DNA of 64,000 nt from Natronoflexus pectinivorans (GCF_004345615.1 NZ_SLWK01000004.1:186001-250000); one strand, 5' to 3'; numbered from the stretch's first letter, positions 52,968 to 62,993 are shown. The notes: a model not told the origin generated them from the letters alone. A program made the numbers and translations.

Positions 52968-53447
52968 TCATCGCATGGCTGAAATATGCTGGAGCAGTCC
53001 ACTACAGGCATCTTCCAAAATATCAAGAACCAATTCAAAACCTTCTGATCCACCATAATAAGGATCGGGAACCTCCGTATGTTTACCCCCTGAGCAAAAA
53101 TCTGTCATTTTCACAATTTTCTGTGTCAAATCCTTATCTGGCGCCAGATTTTTTAAATCTCGAATATTTTGGTTGTCCATTCCTACAATCAAATCAAAAT
53201 AACTAAAATCCTTTGAAGGATTTATAGGTCTGCTGATACTGGTGAGACTGTACCCTCTTCGCTCGGCATGCTTTCTCATTCGTGCATCAGCAGGTTTTCC
53301 ATGATGAAAACTAATAATTCCGGCTGAATCAATTTCATACTTTTCGGCAACACCTTGCTTTTCCACCAAATTTTTCATCACAGCTTCAGCACTTGGCGAT
53401 CGACAAATGTTTCCCAGACACACAAATAGAATTTTGGTTTTATCCAT
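52968..53447 (-). CDS. Low-molecular-weight protein tyrosine phosphatase
   Basis: A 159-residue cytoplasmic enzyme from the ATG at 53447 (MDKTKILFVCLGN); earlier in-frame ATGs would add up to 11 residues before the fold. The P-loop CLGNICRSPSAE carries the nucleophilic Cys and the C-x5-R-S signature; the general acid is the Asp of PDPYYGG near residue 120. Full length for the family. It lies between two Nudix regulators and has its own terminator. A link to the sugar genes is not evident; it may be a general housekeeping phosphatase. Confidence 0.93.
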   Translation of the reverse strand: MDKTKILFVCLGNICRSPSAEAVMKNLVEKQGVAEKYEIDSAGIISFHHGKPADARMRKHAERRGYSLTSISRPINPSKDFSYFDLIVGMDNQNIRDLKNLAPDKDLTQKIVKMTDFCSGGKHTEVPDPYYGGSEGFELVLDILEDACSGLLQHISAMR

Positions 53448-53721
53448 CATATGAATATCAATTAATTTTAAATCATTCACATTTAAGCAACAAAACTAAT
53501 AATTTACGAAGATTTTCTATCTGTTTGTTTAATGTTTTTTGAGAACGCTATTCTTTTTGTTTTACAAATAACTTTTATGGTCTGATACAGCATAATATGA
53601 ATGACAATCTGCGAAAATATCGAGCATCTTAAGAACATTTAGGTAACGTTTTCAATGCATATAACTTTGGAATCAACTTTGATTGATTGATGCGACACAC
53701 ACCTCTTGATTTAACAAAAAA

Positions 53722-53744
53722 ACCAGACTAGATATTAGTCTGGT
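53722..53744 (-). terminator. Terminator after second Nudix regulator
   Basis: ACCAGACTA (53722-53730) pairs with TAGTCTGGT (53736-53744), with runs of A on both sides, downstream of the minus-strand gene ending at 53772. Confidence 0.85.
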
Positions 53745-53771
53745 AAAAAAGTTCAGATACAAAATAAAATT

Positions 53772-54464
53772 CTAGTGAATTTTAAATATTCTATCACCAA
53801 TGGTAATCTCTTCATTCTTCTTAAACTGATAGTAAAAAGCTCCTTTCTTTGAGCTTTGTCGATCTTTTTCATTTAACCTCTCAAGGAGATTCAATGACAA
53901 TATTTTTTTTCTAAAATTACCAGGATCAAAAGGACGCTGAAAAATCGCTTCATAAAGAAGTCTTAATTCAGTCAATGTAAACTTATCCGGCAATAACTCC
54001 TTACCTGTAAGATCATATGAAGACTTTTTCTGAAGAAACTCCAGTGCGTTATCAACCATTTGGTTATGATCAAAAATTAATTGAGGAACCTCTTTTACAG
54101 GAACCCAATATGCTCCCATTTTCTTTACCAGTTCATGATTGTATTCATCTACTCTGATGAGCGCCGCAAAAGCGATGCTTATTACTCTTTCGGCCAGATC
54201 TCTGGACACCTCTGAAAAAGCTGAAACCTGCTCAAGAAATATGTTTTCTAAACCTGTTATCTCCAACAAGACCCTTCTTGCGGCATCTTCTATCGATTCA
54301 TCTTCCTGAACAAAACCTCCCACAAGTGATGTACTGCCTTTGGCAGGCTCGAGATCTCTGTTATATAGTAATAGTTTTAACTCATCGTCTTCGTAACCAA
54401 ATACTACACAATCTACAGCTACAAGATGTTTGGGCTGCGAATAAAAACCGGTGCTTTTTGACAT
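53772..54464 (-). CDS. Nudix-fold transcriptional regulator (NrtR/AraR type), second copy
   Basis: A 230-residue paralogue of the regulator at 51958. The Nudix part (about 12-135) has VDCVVFGYEDDELKLLLYNR and a box (SIEDAARRVLLEITGL) again lacking the REx2EE acids, so it is not expected to be an active hydrolase. The winged-helix part (about 150-225) has LLPDKFTLTELRLLYEAIFQ and PGNFRKKILSLNLLERL. Bacteroides AraR, an arabinose-responsive repressor, has this build. With arabinose-type GH43 genes in the window and a XylF-like binding protein next door, a pentose ligand is plausible (inference). Confidence 0.88.
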   Translation of the reverse strand: MSKSTGFYSQPKHLVAVDCVVFGYEDDELKLLLYNRDLEPAKGSTSLVGGFVQEDESIEDAARRVLLEITGLENIFLEQVSAFSEVSRDLAERVISIAFAALIRVDEYNHELVKKMGAYWVPVKEVPQLIFDHNQMVDNALEFLQKKSSYDLTGKELLPDKFTLTELRLLYEAIFQRPFDPGNFRKKILSLNLLERLNEKDRQSSKKGAFYYQFKKNEEITIGDRIFKIH

Positions 54465-54814
54465 TTTATTTTTTTGATTATTTTACACAAGTTTGTCTTT
54501 TAGTTTAAAAGCAAACAACAATATGATTAACTAACATTTTGCAAGAATAACAATGATAAATTTTTTACAAAATTATATTTACATAAAAAGAATCCCAAGG
54601 CTTCGGGACAAGTTCTCCCGAAACTTCTGGAACAACAAAACAAAGGAATAAACCATTTAAGAATTTAACTCAATCGACACCCGGGTAACTAAGCAAAGCG
54701 ACGAATCTTAAATTAAACCTACAACTCACGATTAAAAACCATCCTAACACCTTTAACTTTTTTGTTGAATACTTAGGATACCGAGTTTATATACTTATAA
54801 TTAAATTAGAAAGA
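54465..54814. other. Intergenic region with mini-hairpin
   Basis: No gene is seen. TTCGGGA (54602-54608) and TCCCGAA (54616-54622) form a small hairpin of a type also found at 32224-32240 and 60856-60873. The rest is AT-rich leader of the Nudix regulator and tail of the binding-protein gene. Confidence 0.55.
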
Positions 54815-55816
54815 CTAATTTCGTATTTGATTCCAGGTGTATTGCCCAACGTTTATCAATTCCTCTTCAATACTCTGCCTTGTAATGGCAACAGAATTCA
54901 TCCTGTAGGTTGGGATTTCAACAAAGCCATTAAATGTTTCCCAATTAGCCAACCTTGATGATCTTTCTCCATTGAGCATTTCAAAAGCCAAATCTGCAAC
55001 ACGATATCCCAAAGCCCTATGTGGATGATAAACAGTAACAGTCATATTGCCATTATACACCTGACGCACAGCCTCAAGTATAGCATCCTGACCAGTCACA
55101 ACAACATCACCTTCAAGACCATATTCTGACAAAAGCTCGATAGCGCCCACACCCATCGGATCACTACAAGCAATGACTGCATCTATATCCGTTCCATGTG
55201 ACTCCAGTATTTGTTGTAACTCAAATTTGGCTCGTGTTCCACTCCAATTCTCCACAAAGGTACTATATATTAAATTAATTCTACCAGATTCGATATGAGG
55301 AGCCAAAATTGAATCGATGTGCTGCTTCAGTTCAAGTCCATTTCTATCAAACCGATCGCCTCCAAGCACAATATAATTACCAGTAGGTTTTAACCTTAAT
55401 GCTTCATCACAAAAGATTTGCGCTATTTGCTGATTATTTCCAGTTATGAATAAATCATAATCTGAATTATTAATAAGTCTGTTATAGGCAATTACTCGCA
55501 CACCTCTGCGCTGAGCGTCTCTTACCAAAGGTGCAATTGTATTACCGTTTACACATGCAATAATTAACATATCCACACCTTCATCAAGCAATTCATAACC
55601 CTGTCTTAATTGCAATGCATCATTGTCTTCAGCAGAACGAACGATAAAATTAACGCCTAATTCAGCAAAACGCTCTCCCATAAACCGTCCTTCATTAACA
55701 AATCGGACCCTGTCCTCAGACGGATTAAGATATGCTACGGTAAAATCGCTTCTCTTACTGCATGAAGACAGCAATATTAAAGAAATTAAAACCAAAATAC
55801 TTAGAAAATGTCGCAT
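54815..55816 (-). CDS. XylF/RbsB-like periplasmic sugar-binding lipoprotein
   Basis: A 333-residue lipoprotein (lipobox LLSSC, Cys19) with a type I periplasmic-binding fold (Peripla_BP_4, about 25-310). Typical phrases are FTVAYLNPSEDRVRFVNEG, LLDEGVDMLIIACVNGNTIAPLV, GVRVIAYNRLI, VIACSDPMGVGAIELL, VVTGQDAILEAV and MTVTVYHPHRALG; they fit the xylose-binding XylF group. No ABC permease or ATPase is near, so it is unlikely to feed an ABC importer encoded here. It is divergent from a chemoreceptor gene with 227 bp between the starts. It could present a pentose to a membrane sensor (inference). Confidence 0.88.
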   Translation of the reverse strand: MRHFLSILVLISLILLSSCSKRSDFTVAYLNPSEDRVRFVNEGRFMGERFAELGVNFIVRSAEDNDALQLRQGYELLDEGVDMLIIACVNGNTIAPLVRDAQRRGVRVIAYNRLINNSDYDLFITGNNQQIAQIFCDEALRLKPTGNYIVLGGDRFDRNGLELKQHIDSILAPHIESGRINLIYSTFVENWSGTRAKFELQQILESHGTDIDAVIACSDPMGVGAIELLSEYGLEGDVVVTGQDAILEAVRQVYNGNMTVTVYHPHRALGYRVADLAFEMLNGERSSRLANWETFNGFVEIPTYRMNSVAITRQSIEEELINVGQYTWNQIRN

Positions 55817-56043
55817 AATTAGTAATTAGAAAATTGGTAATTTTAAAACCTTATCACGAAATCACACGTAAAGATTGTTAAATTTTTACAATATTTGCAA
55901 CAATGGCTTTCAACAAAAAAATTGCACATGTGAAGATAGCAAATATAAAAGAAAACTTTAATTTTACCTGAATCAAAGGATTAGTTTATTAATCAATTTT
56001 AAGAAACCAAATCATAGCATCCTTATACAAAAAAGTAAACATC

Positions 56044-57840
56044 ATGTCAATTGCAAAACTTTGGAACGACCTCAGCATCAGAAAAAAAATAGGAACCGGA
56101 TTTTCGTTAATCATAGGAATTACATTATTAACCGGCTTATTTTTAATCATTAACCTCTACTCCATTTCAAGGCAAACCAACGAAATGGCAGAGGTACATA
56201 TACCTACGGTCAATGCATCAACCCAATTGATGCGCTTTTGGCATGAAGCAAGTGAGAGTGCCAGGTCATATGATTTTACTGCAAACAAGCATTTTTTGTT
56301 TGAGAACCAGATCGCTATGACAAGAATGTTGAACGCTCTTAATGATTTAACCATTCTTGTTGAAGACCGAAAGGCAGAACTAGAACAACAGGGAGTCTTT
56401 ATTGATTTATTAAATCAATTTGCCAGAGAATACAGTCAAACGCGAAATGATTATGAAAATGCAGCGAATGATTATGAAACCATCGCTTTACAATTCAGGG
56501 AAAGATTGATGGCAATAAACAACAATTCGCTATCTCTAAGGAGTTTTAATCAGGCACAAATACTTGCCCGTTTAAATCATTTAGTCAGCCAAATGCAACT
56601 AAACATCATTGACCGAGATGGTCTAAACTTGAGAGATCTGAGAGATTCGTTTGTTGAGCAGCGTGAAACTATAAATCAAAACCAGGTTTCAGGGGAGTTC
56701 AGAAATGACATAATTGAAATATGCAATCTGGCTATCAGAACCATAGATGGTTATTCTACGCTCAGACTGGCAGAATTGAAAGCCTTTGAAGCTGCTAAAA
56801 ATGTACTATGGGAAGTGCGTGCAACCACTGATATCGGAGTAGATCAAATTATGGTTGTTAGTGATATAAGTAACCAAATCACCAGTAGACAAACAACCAT
56901 CCAGTTAACAACCATAATTCTTTCTTTATTATTAGGATTGATTCTTATAATTCTGCTATCCAATTCAATAAGCAAGCCAATTACGGAAGGCATAGAGATG
57001 GCAGAAAAAGTGGCAGATGGTGACTTAACTGTGAAGCTTGAACAGAACCGAAACGATGAAGTAGGAAGATTGGCTAAGGCCTTAAACCATATGACATCTA
57101 ACTTAAACAATCTGGTTTCGGATATCATTGAAACTTCTGAATTCATTGTAAGTTCTAGCGAATCGTTACAACAAAAAGCACTTGATTTGGCCGAGGGAGC
57201 TAACGAGCAGGCTTCTTCCACAGAAGAAGTATCTTCTGCTATGCAGGAAATGCATGCCAATATAGAACAAAACACAGAAAATGCCAGAGAAACTGAAGGG
57301 TTATCATCAAAGGCAGCATCGGAAATGAGTGAAAGCAATAAGAAATCCAAAGAATCTGCCGCAAATCTTGAAGATATTACAACCAAAATAGCAGTCATAA
57401 AGGACATCGCTTTCCAAACCAATATTCTGGCCTTAAATGCGGCAGTAGAAGCGGCACGTGCAGGCCAGGAAGGTCGCGGATTCGCAGTTGTGGCAGCTGA
57501 AGTAAGAAAACTGGCAGAAAGAAGTCAGGCTGCAGCACAGGAAATTACTAAGGCATCAACCACCACAATAGAATCTTCAAACATTTCTACGGCATTACTC
57601 GATTCCATTACCCCTCAAATTGAAAAAACAGCCGAATTGATTCGAGAAATATCCGCTGCATCATCGGAGCAGGTGAGTGGAGTTCAGCAAATAAATCTGG
57701 CGATACAGGAACTGAATCAGGTTACGCAAAGAAATGCGGCCAATGCAGATGATATCAACAATGCTTCCACAATGCTTCAAAGCTATTCACAAAGACTGCA
57801 CAAAGCAGCCAGTGCCTTTAAAGCAACCAAAACGGAATAA
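56044..57840 (+). CDS. Methyl-accepting chemotaxis protein
   Basis: A 598-residue chemoreceptor-type protein. TM1 at about 17-38 and TM2 at about 288-308 enclose a periplasmic all-helical region of about 245 residues, long enough for a helical-bimodular (HBM) rather than a single four-helix sensor. A HAMP domain follows (about 308-362, [23 protein letters not shown]), then the signalling coiled coil with the hairpin tip [20 protein letters not shown]...[18 protein letters not shown] (about 454-500). There is no C-terminal NWETF-like pentapeptide. No che genes are in the window. Receptors like this report to CheA/CheW to bias motility; its divergent neighbour is a sugar-binding protein, a possible ligand carrier. 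Confidence 0.93.
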   Translation: MSIAKLWNDLSIRKKIGTGFSLIIGITLLTGLFLIINLYSISRQTNEMAEVHIPTVNASTQLMRFWHEASESARSYDFTANKHFLFENQIAMTRMLNALNDLTILVEDRKAELEQQGVFIDLLNQFAREYSQTRNDYENAANDYETIALQFRERLMAINNNSLSLRSFNQAQILARLNHLVSQMQLNIIDRDGLNLRDLRDSFVEQRETINQNQVSGEFRNDIIEICNLAIRTIDGYSTLRLAELKAFEAAKNVLWEVRATTDIGVDQIMVVSDISNQITSRQTTIQLTTIILSLLLGLILIILLSNSISKPITEGIEMAEKVADGDLTVKLEQNRNDEVGRLAKALNHMTSNLNNLVSDIIETSEFIVSSSESLQQKALDLAEGANEQASSTEEVSSAMQEMHANIEQNTENARETEGLSSKAASEMSESNKKSKESAANLEDITTKIAVIKDIAFQTNILALNAAVEAARAGQEGRGFAVVAAEVRKLAERSQAAAQEITKASTTTIESSNISTALLDSITPQIEKTAELIREISAASSEQVSGVQQINLAIQELNQVTQRNAANADDINNASTMLQSYSQRLHKAASAFKATKTE

Positions 57841-57975
57841 TTATAAGAGTTTGATAAAAACTACCTTAAAAAACTGAATATCTAATATCCATGCGTAATC
57901 AGTTAAAAATTTAATCAGGCTCAATGTTTAATAAGCTATTTTATGTTGCGATAACGTAAACAATCAGATCTAAAC

Positions 57976-57983
57976 TACATTTG
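57976..57983 (+). promoter_or_regulatory. Candidate -7 element upstream of GT39-like gene
   Basis: TACATTTG matches TAnnTTTG 24 nt before the ATG at 58008. No well-spaced -33 TTTG is seen, so confidence is low. Confidence 0.3.
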
Positions 57984-58007
57984 TATTTTTGAAGAATTAA
58001 AAATGGA

Positions 58008-59462
58008 ATGATTGAAATAACTTCTATCTTAAAAAAAAATATAGTTCAAAAAAGCATACCTTTAATAATTGGAATGCTAATATTCATAATTAGTAGAAAC
58101 TATTTTTTCTTTTGGGATACCATTTCTCAAATATCCATACCGGCTAATTGGTATTTTGATAATAACTTCAAAAGTTTTTGGGTACCTGATGAAAGTACAA
58201 CTGGCCACCTTCCAGTATTACCTCTTTATGTGGCTTTTGGATGGAGTTTACTCGGGAAATCCATCGTAATAACAAATCTACTTTTTGTACCATTTGTTAT
58301 TGGAATAATCTATCAGCTAAAAAGTCTTTCCGAAAAGGTTTTTCATGACAATATTGTTCTTCAGAATCTATTAATGCTACTTGTATTGCTTGATGCAACT
58401 TTGCTGTCGCAATTGAGCATGATAACCCCCGATACCCCACATATTTTTTTTTACTTACTTTCAATTAATGCGATATTGTCAAACAAAAGAGCATTATTAG
58501 TTTTTGCAGTAACTCTTATGGGACTAGTCAGCATGCGTGGAACGATGACCATTGGAGGCATAACTATATTTTATCTATTGTATCAATACTCCTTTAAAAA
58601 ATTATCAATACGTGAAATATCTACAATTATTTTTCCAGTTTTTATAGTGGGAATTGCATATGGACTTCATTACTTCACTAAAGGCTGGGTTGTTCATAAT
58701 ATAAACTCAAGCAATTGGAGTTCATCATCTGAATTGGTAGATTTTTCACATCTGATAAAAAACATCATTGTATTTAATTGGCAATTAGCTGACTATGGAA
58801 GAATAGTTCTTTGGTTCATTAGCTTCTATGGATTGTATAAAATAATAAGAAACAAGCAAGCATTTGACAATACGACCTTAATATTGCTTGTCCTTATTGC
58901 GACTCAAATCATTATTTGGTTTCCAATTACTATAGCACATAAAAACCCTTTTGGGCACAGGTATTTTTTGCCAATAATAGTATTACTCCCCTTTTTAACA
59001 TTACATCTTATCCATAAATATTTTAATAAAACACACTTATTAACAGCAATTTCTTTTATTGCTCTCACAGGTGGCTATTTCGTTGTTTACCCCAAGAAAA
59101 TAGCTCAAGGATGGGATGCTACCCCTGCACATTGGTCTTATTACTCTTTAAGAAAAGAAATGATTAGTTATTTAGATAATCAGTCCATTGACAAAAACAA
59201 CGTCAGTAGTTTTTTTCCAAATCTTGCATCAAGTTATCATATCGACCTGGACACCATTAACACATTTAATTTCAACAGGTTCAACAACTTAAAAAGCCAA
59301 TATGTTTTTTACTCAAACGTATATAATATGTCTGATGAAGCAATAGATTTACTTTTTCACTCTGACTCATTTAAGAAGAAACATATCCTAAAAAAAGGTC
59401 AGGTTTATATAATTCTCTTTGAGAGAAAACAAGACGATCCTCCTACTCCACCTGTGCCGTAA
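58008..59462 (+). CDS. GT-C membrane glycosyltransferase (GT39/ArnT-like)
   Basis: A 484-residue polytopic protein with about 10-12 hydrophobic helices and a soluble C-terminal tail of about 110 residues. After the first helix it has the acidic loop FFWDTISQIS, and later TTGHLPVLPLYVAFGWSLLG, matching the D-x-n-GHPP arrangement of polyprenyl-phosphate-sugar transferases (PMT/ArnT, GT39/GT83 clan), although Leu replaces the first Pro of the loop. It would move a sugar from a polyprenyl carrier to a protein, lipid or glycan on the periplasmic side. The gene is more AT-rich than its neighbours. Its 3' end overlaps the convergent yraN gene by 20 bp. Confidence 0.75.
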   Translation: MIEITSILKKNIVQKSIPLIIGMLIFIISRNYFFFWDTISQISIPANWYFDNNFKSFWVPDESTTGHLPVLPLYVAFGWSLLGKSIVITNLLFVPFVIGIIYQLKSLSEKVFHDNIVLQNLLMLLVLLDATLLSQLSMITPDTPHIFFYLLSINAILSNKRALLVFAVTLMGLVSMRGTMTIGGITIFYLLYQYSFKKLSIREISTIIFPVFIVGIAYGLHYFTKGWVVHNINSSNWSSSSELVDFSHLIKNIIVFNWQLADYGRIVLWFISFYGLYKIIRNKQAFDNTTLILLVLIATQIIIWFPITIAHKNPFGHRYFLPIIVLLPFLTLHLIHKYFNKTHLLTAISFIALTGGYFVVYPKKIAQGWDATPAHWSYYSLRKEMISYLDNQSIDKNNVSSFFPNLASSYHIDLDTINTFNFNRFNNLKSQYVFYSNVYNMSDEAIDLLFHSDSFKKKHILKKGQVYIILFERKQDDPPTPPVP

Positions 59463-59811
59463 AAGCATTTTCAATATGTTCAATTTCCCAATTATCATCA
59501 TCAACAGGCATGCAGGTTACCACATCAAATCGCATACGGTTATCTATTTTGTTGCGGTTTAAAAACTCATCAGCCGCAAGAACCAAAAATCTGATTTTCG
59601 ATTGGGTAAGACTCTCTCTGGGGTGTTCCCACTTAGAACTTGTTCTGGTTCGCACCTCAATTACGACTAGAATTTCTCCATCGTAAGCGATCAAATCCAC
59701 CTCCTTATGTTTAAAACGCCAATTTCGGGCAACTATCCGGTAGCCTTTATCCACCAAATATTCAAAGGCTTTCTGTTCGCCAAGTTTTCCTAATTCATTG
59801 TGATCAGCCAT
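59443..59811 (-). CDS. yraN: YraN family endonuclease-fold protein (UPF0102)
   Basis: A 122-residue protein from the ATG at 59811 (MADHNELGKLGEQKAFEYL), the normal start for this family; the frame continues 28 codons upstream but into the LD-carboxypeptidase gene. Family motifs: GEQKAFEYLVDKGYRIVARNW (about 9-29) and the nuclease-like core KEVDLIAYDGEILVVIEVRTR (about 34-54) with the D-x-n-E-x-R active-site pattern (usually EVK). A widespread resolvase-like protein of poorly defined role in DNA processing. It lies 41 bp after the LD-carboxypeptidase gene and so may be co-transcribed with it. Confidence 0.93.
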   Translation of the reverse strand: MADHNELGKLGEQKAFEYLVDKGYRIVARNWRFKHKEVDLIAYDGEILVVIEVRTRTSSKWEHPRESLTQSKIRFLVLAADEFLNRNKIDNRMRFDVVTCMPVDDDNWEIEHIENAFTAQVE

Positions 59812-59852
59812 TATTTTTAGGTTGTTAGGTTTGAAGATTAGTGTTTTGAGTT

Positions 59853-60767
59853 TTACAATGAATTTAGAAATTTTAATCTGGATTGATTGTCGCAAACTGA
59901 AAGTTGCACCTTTGCTCCCAAGAGCAAAGGTTCGTTTCGCACATCATGCCCGGCAGGAAATCCGAACATAACCGGAAAATCATAATCTTTCACTGCATCC
60001 ATTACAATCTCATTTGCCGTGGAACCAAAGGGTGTCGTATTATCGGTCATATCGGTCATTTGTCCCACAACCAATCCTGATAAGGCAGACAATTTTCCTG
60101 AAATTTTAAGTCCCTGCATCATCCTGTCCAGATGGTAAAAATGCTCTCCGACCTCTTCGACAAACAGAATTTTTCCCTTTGGATGAAAATCATAAACACT
60201 TCCCTTTAAGGCAGAGAGCAGTGTGAGATTTCCACCGATTAAAACACCTGAGGCCTCTCCAGTTCTGTTTAATTTATGAAAATCGATAACATAATTCGGA
60301 ATTTCACCTTGCACCATATTCCACAAAGTCTTTACACCAGAGAATTCGAAATTACCTTTCTCCAGGTTTTTCAACATGGGACCATGAATAGAAACCATTC
60401 CATGAATGTTTTGCAAAGCAGAATGAAATGCAGTGATATCACTAAAGCCAACCAACCACTTTGGATTCTTCTTTAAATGAGCCCAGTCAATTCGATTCAA
60501 TAAACGCATGGCACCATATCCTCCACGGGAGCACCAAATCATCTTAACTTCGGGGTTATGAATCATCTCGTTGATATCCGCCACTCTTTGCTCATCTGTA
60601 CCGCTAAACTGATTCCATGCACCTGACAAACAAGCACCTTGTAAATAACGAAAACCGGCATGTTCAAGAAAGTTCTCGGCAAGAGTGACAACTTTATGAG
60701 CAATTTTTCCGGCAGGGCTTATCAGCCCAATGGTATCGCCTTTTTGTATATAGGGAGGAATAATCAT
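59853..60767 (-). CDS. LD-carboxypeptidase (peptidase S66, MccF/LdcA family)
   Basis: A 304-residue cytoplasmic enzyme that trims the terminal D-Ala from the tetrapeptide of recycled murein. Motifs: PPYIQKGDTIGLISPAG at the start, CSRGGYGAMRLLNRIDW (about 79-95), the nucleophile Ser in VGFSDITAFH (about 109), the catalytic Glu in FVEEVGEHFYHLDRM (about 209) and the His in GFPAGHD (about 278). Length and order are normal. Some relatives (MccF) cleave microcin adducts instead; the housekeeping context favours a cell-wall recycling role. Confidence 0.92.
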   Translation of the reverse strand: MIIPPYIQKGDTIGLISPAGKIAHKVVTLAENFLEHAGFRYLQGACLSGAWNQFSGTDEQRVADINEMIHNPEVKMIWCSRGGYGAMRLLNRIDWAHLKKNPKWLVGFSDITAFHSALQNIHGMVSIHGPMLKNLEKGNFEFSGVKTLWNMVQGEIPNYVIDFHKLNRTGEASGVLIGGNLTLLSALKGSVYDFHPKGKILFVEEVGEHFYHLDRMMQGLKISGKLSALSGLVVGQMTDMTDNTTPFGSTANEIVMDAVKDYDFPVMFGFPAGHDVRNEPLLLGAKVQLSVCDNQSRLKFLNSL

Positions 60768-60855
60768 TATTGAAAATGTTTAATTATCTTTGTGAAGTTA
60801 TTAAAAATAAATTTTCATCCGTAATTAATTATAAAAATTTGGCCGGATGGAACTC

Positions 60856-60873
60856 GTCCCGAAACCTCGGGAC
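60856..60873. repeat. GTCCCGA/TCGGGAC mini-hairpin
   Basis: GTCCCGA (60856-60862) and TCGGGAC (60867-60873) form a small hairpin in the gap between the LD-carboxypeptidase and metG starts. Similar units are at 32224-32240 and 54602-54622. Confidence 0.6.
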
Positions 60874-60921
60874 TCGTTTCATTAAAGAAACCCCGGTTTT
60901 ATTTTGGATTCAAAATATTCT

Positions 60922-62955
60922 ATGACACAATTTAAACGCACTCTAGTAACAACAGCACTTCCATATGCAAACGGACCAATTCACATTGGTCATTTGGCTG
61001 GCGTATATGTGCCTGCCGACATCTATGTTCGCTACCTCAGGCTTAAAGGAGAAGATGTTCTTTTAATTGGTGGTTCGGACGAACATGGGGTTCCAATTAC
61101 TTTAAAAGCAAGAAATGAGGGTATAACACCGCAAGATGTGGTTGATAAATACCATGGAATTATAAAAAAATCCTTCTCTGAATTCGGGATTTCGTTTGAT
61201 GTTTACTCAAGAACAAGCAGTGAGGTGCATTATGAAACCGCCTCTCAGTTTTTTAAAACGCTGAACGAAAAAGGCGAATTCCTTGAAAAAGAGAGCGAAC
61301 AATATTACGATGAAGAAGCCGGCCAGTTTCTTGCCGATCGATACATTATGGGAACTTGCCCCCATTGCCATAAAGAAGGTGCGTACGGCGATCAGTGCGA
61401 AAGCTGTGGAACATCTCTTAACGCCACAGATTTAATCAATCCAAAATCTACCATATCAGGAAAACCACCTGTAAGAAAAAATACCAAACACTGGTATTTG
61501 CCTCTTGATAAACATGAACCTTTTCTTAAGCAATGGATTCTTGAGGATCATAAAGAGTGGAAAAGCAACGTGTATGGCCAGTGTAAATCATGGATAGACC
61601 TCGGACTTCAGCCACGTGCAGTAAGTCGGGATCTCGACTGGGGAGTGCCAGTTCCCGTTGAAGGGGCAGATGGAAAAGTTCTTTATGTGTGGTTTGATGC
61701 CCCAATCGGTTACATCTCGGCAACACGCGAACTGACACCTGAATGGGAGAAATACTGGAAAGATCCCGAAACACGTCTCTTGCACTTCATTGGTAAAGAT
61801 AACATTGTATTCCACTGCATTGTATTTCCCTCCATGCTGAAAGCTGAAGGTAGTTTTATTTTGCCCGACAATGTGCCGGCCAATGAATTCTTGAATCTTG
61901 AAGGTGATAAAATATCAACCTCACGCAATTGGGCGGTGTGGTTGCACGAATACCTTGAAGATTTCAAAGACAAACAGGATGTATTGCGATATGTACTGAC
62001 AGCCAATGCACCTGAGACCAAAGACAACGACTTCACCTGGAAAGATTTCCAGGCCCGAAACAACAACGAGCTGGTTGCCATTTTAGGGAACTTTGTTAAC
62101 CGAAGTATGGTTCTCACGCACAAATACTACAATGGTGCCGTTCCAACACCCGGCGCATTCACTGATTTTGACAACGAAACTCTCGACGCCATTTCAACAT
62201 ACGTTGAAAAAACTGAAAACGCTTTAAGGAACTTCAAATTCAGAGAAGCCATAAAAGAAGCCATGAACCTGGCCAGATTGGGCAACAAATACCTGGCCGA
62301 CACAGAACCCTGGAAATTAATTAAATCTGACGAAGGCAGAGTACCTACCATTATGTATGTCTCGCTACAAATCACTGCAAATCTTGCCATTCTTCTGGAA
62401 CCATTCCTTCCCTTCTCTGCTCAGAAACTTCGCAACATGTTAAACATGAGTGAAGTTGATTGGAGTCTTTGTGGTAAAAAAGAAGTTCTGGCTTCTGATC
62501 ACCAAATTGGAAAAGCAGCTTTGCTTTTTGAAAAAATTGAAGACACCGAGATAGAACAGCAACTAAACAAACTAAAAGAATCAAAAACTGCCAACGAAGC
62601 AGCAGGAAAGCAATCGTCACCTGCCAAACCAGACATCAGCTATGATGAATTCGTAAAAATGGACATCCGCACCGGAACCATTCTGGAAGCAGAGAAAGTT
62701 CCAAAAACAAAAAAACTGATGAAGCTTTTAGTTGATACCGGATTAGACCAAAGAACTGTGGTATCGGGTATTGCTGAGTTTTTTGAAGCAACTCAAATCA
62801 TTGGTCGACAAGTATCAATTTTGGTAAATCTTGCTCCCCGTAAAATAAAAGGAATTGAATCTCAGGGTATGATTCTAATGGCCGAGGATGCTGATGGAAA
62901 GCTGGTTTTTGTAAGTCCTTCAGAAAAAGTAAAAAATGGGTCGGAAGTGAAGTAA
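60922..62955 (+). CDS. metG: Methionyl-tRNA synthetase
   Basis: A 677-residue enzyme that charges tRNA-Met. The ATG at 60922 ([15 protein letters not shown]) is chosen; a TTG at 60904 would add 6 residues. Class I signatures: HIGH in [12 protein letters not shown] (about 14-25), a zinc knuckle with [18 protein letters not shown] (about 144-161) and the KMSKS loop as [10 protein letters not shown] (about 331-340). The anticodon-binding helical domain runs about 380-550, and a C-terminal EMAP/Trbp111-like tRNA-binding domain about 570-677 ([26 protein letters not shown]-like [12 protein letters not shown]). This full-length form with the C-terminal domain is usual in Bacteroidota. The gene stands alone and ends at a terminator. 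Confidence 0.98.
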   Translation: MTQFKRTLVTTALPYANGPIHIGHLAGVYVPADIYVRYLRLKGEDVLLIGGSDEHGVPITLKARNEGITPQDVVDKYHGIIKKSFSEFGISFDVYSRTSSEVHYETASQFFKTLNEKGEFLEKESEQYYDEEAGQFLADRYIMGTCPHCHKEGAYGDQCESCGTSLNATDLINPKSTISGKPPVRKNTKHWYLPLDKHEPFLKQWILEDHKEWKSNVYGQCKSWIDLGLQPRAVSRDLDWGVPVPVEGADGKVLYVWFDAPIGYISATRELTPEWEKYWKDPETRLLHFIGKDNIVFHCIVFPSMLKAEGSFILPDNVPANEFLNLEGDKISTSRNWAVWLHEYLEDFKDKQDVLRYVLTANAPETKDNDFTWKDFQARNNNELVAILGNFVNRSMVLTHKYYNGAVPTPGAFTDFDNETLDAISTYVEKTENALRNFKFREAIKEAMNLARLGNKYLADTEPWKLIKSDEGRVPTIMYVSLQITANLAILLEPFLPFSAQKLRNMLNMSEVDWSLCGKKEVLASDHQIGKAALLFEKIEDTEIEQQLNKLKESKTANEAAGKQSSPAKPDISYDEFVKMDIRTGTILEAEKVPKTKKLMKLLVDTGLDQRTVVSGIAEFFEATQIIGRQVSILVNLAPRKIKGIESQGMILMAEDADGKLVFVSPSEKVKNGSEVK

Positions 62956-62993
62956 ATTCAATTTGTTTCCTGAAAATATCAGAATTTTAATTT

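Noticed and set aside
56844-57422. 192-codon minus-strand frame opposite the chemoreceptor gene
   Set aside because: Antisense shadow of a well-conserved MCP signalling domain; no own signals.
59443-59895. Longer start for yraN at 59895, overlapping the LD-carboxypeptidase gene
   Set aside because: The family starts at MADHNELGKLGEQ; the additional 28 residues are lysine/isoleucine-rich and unsupported.
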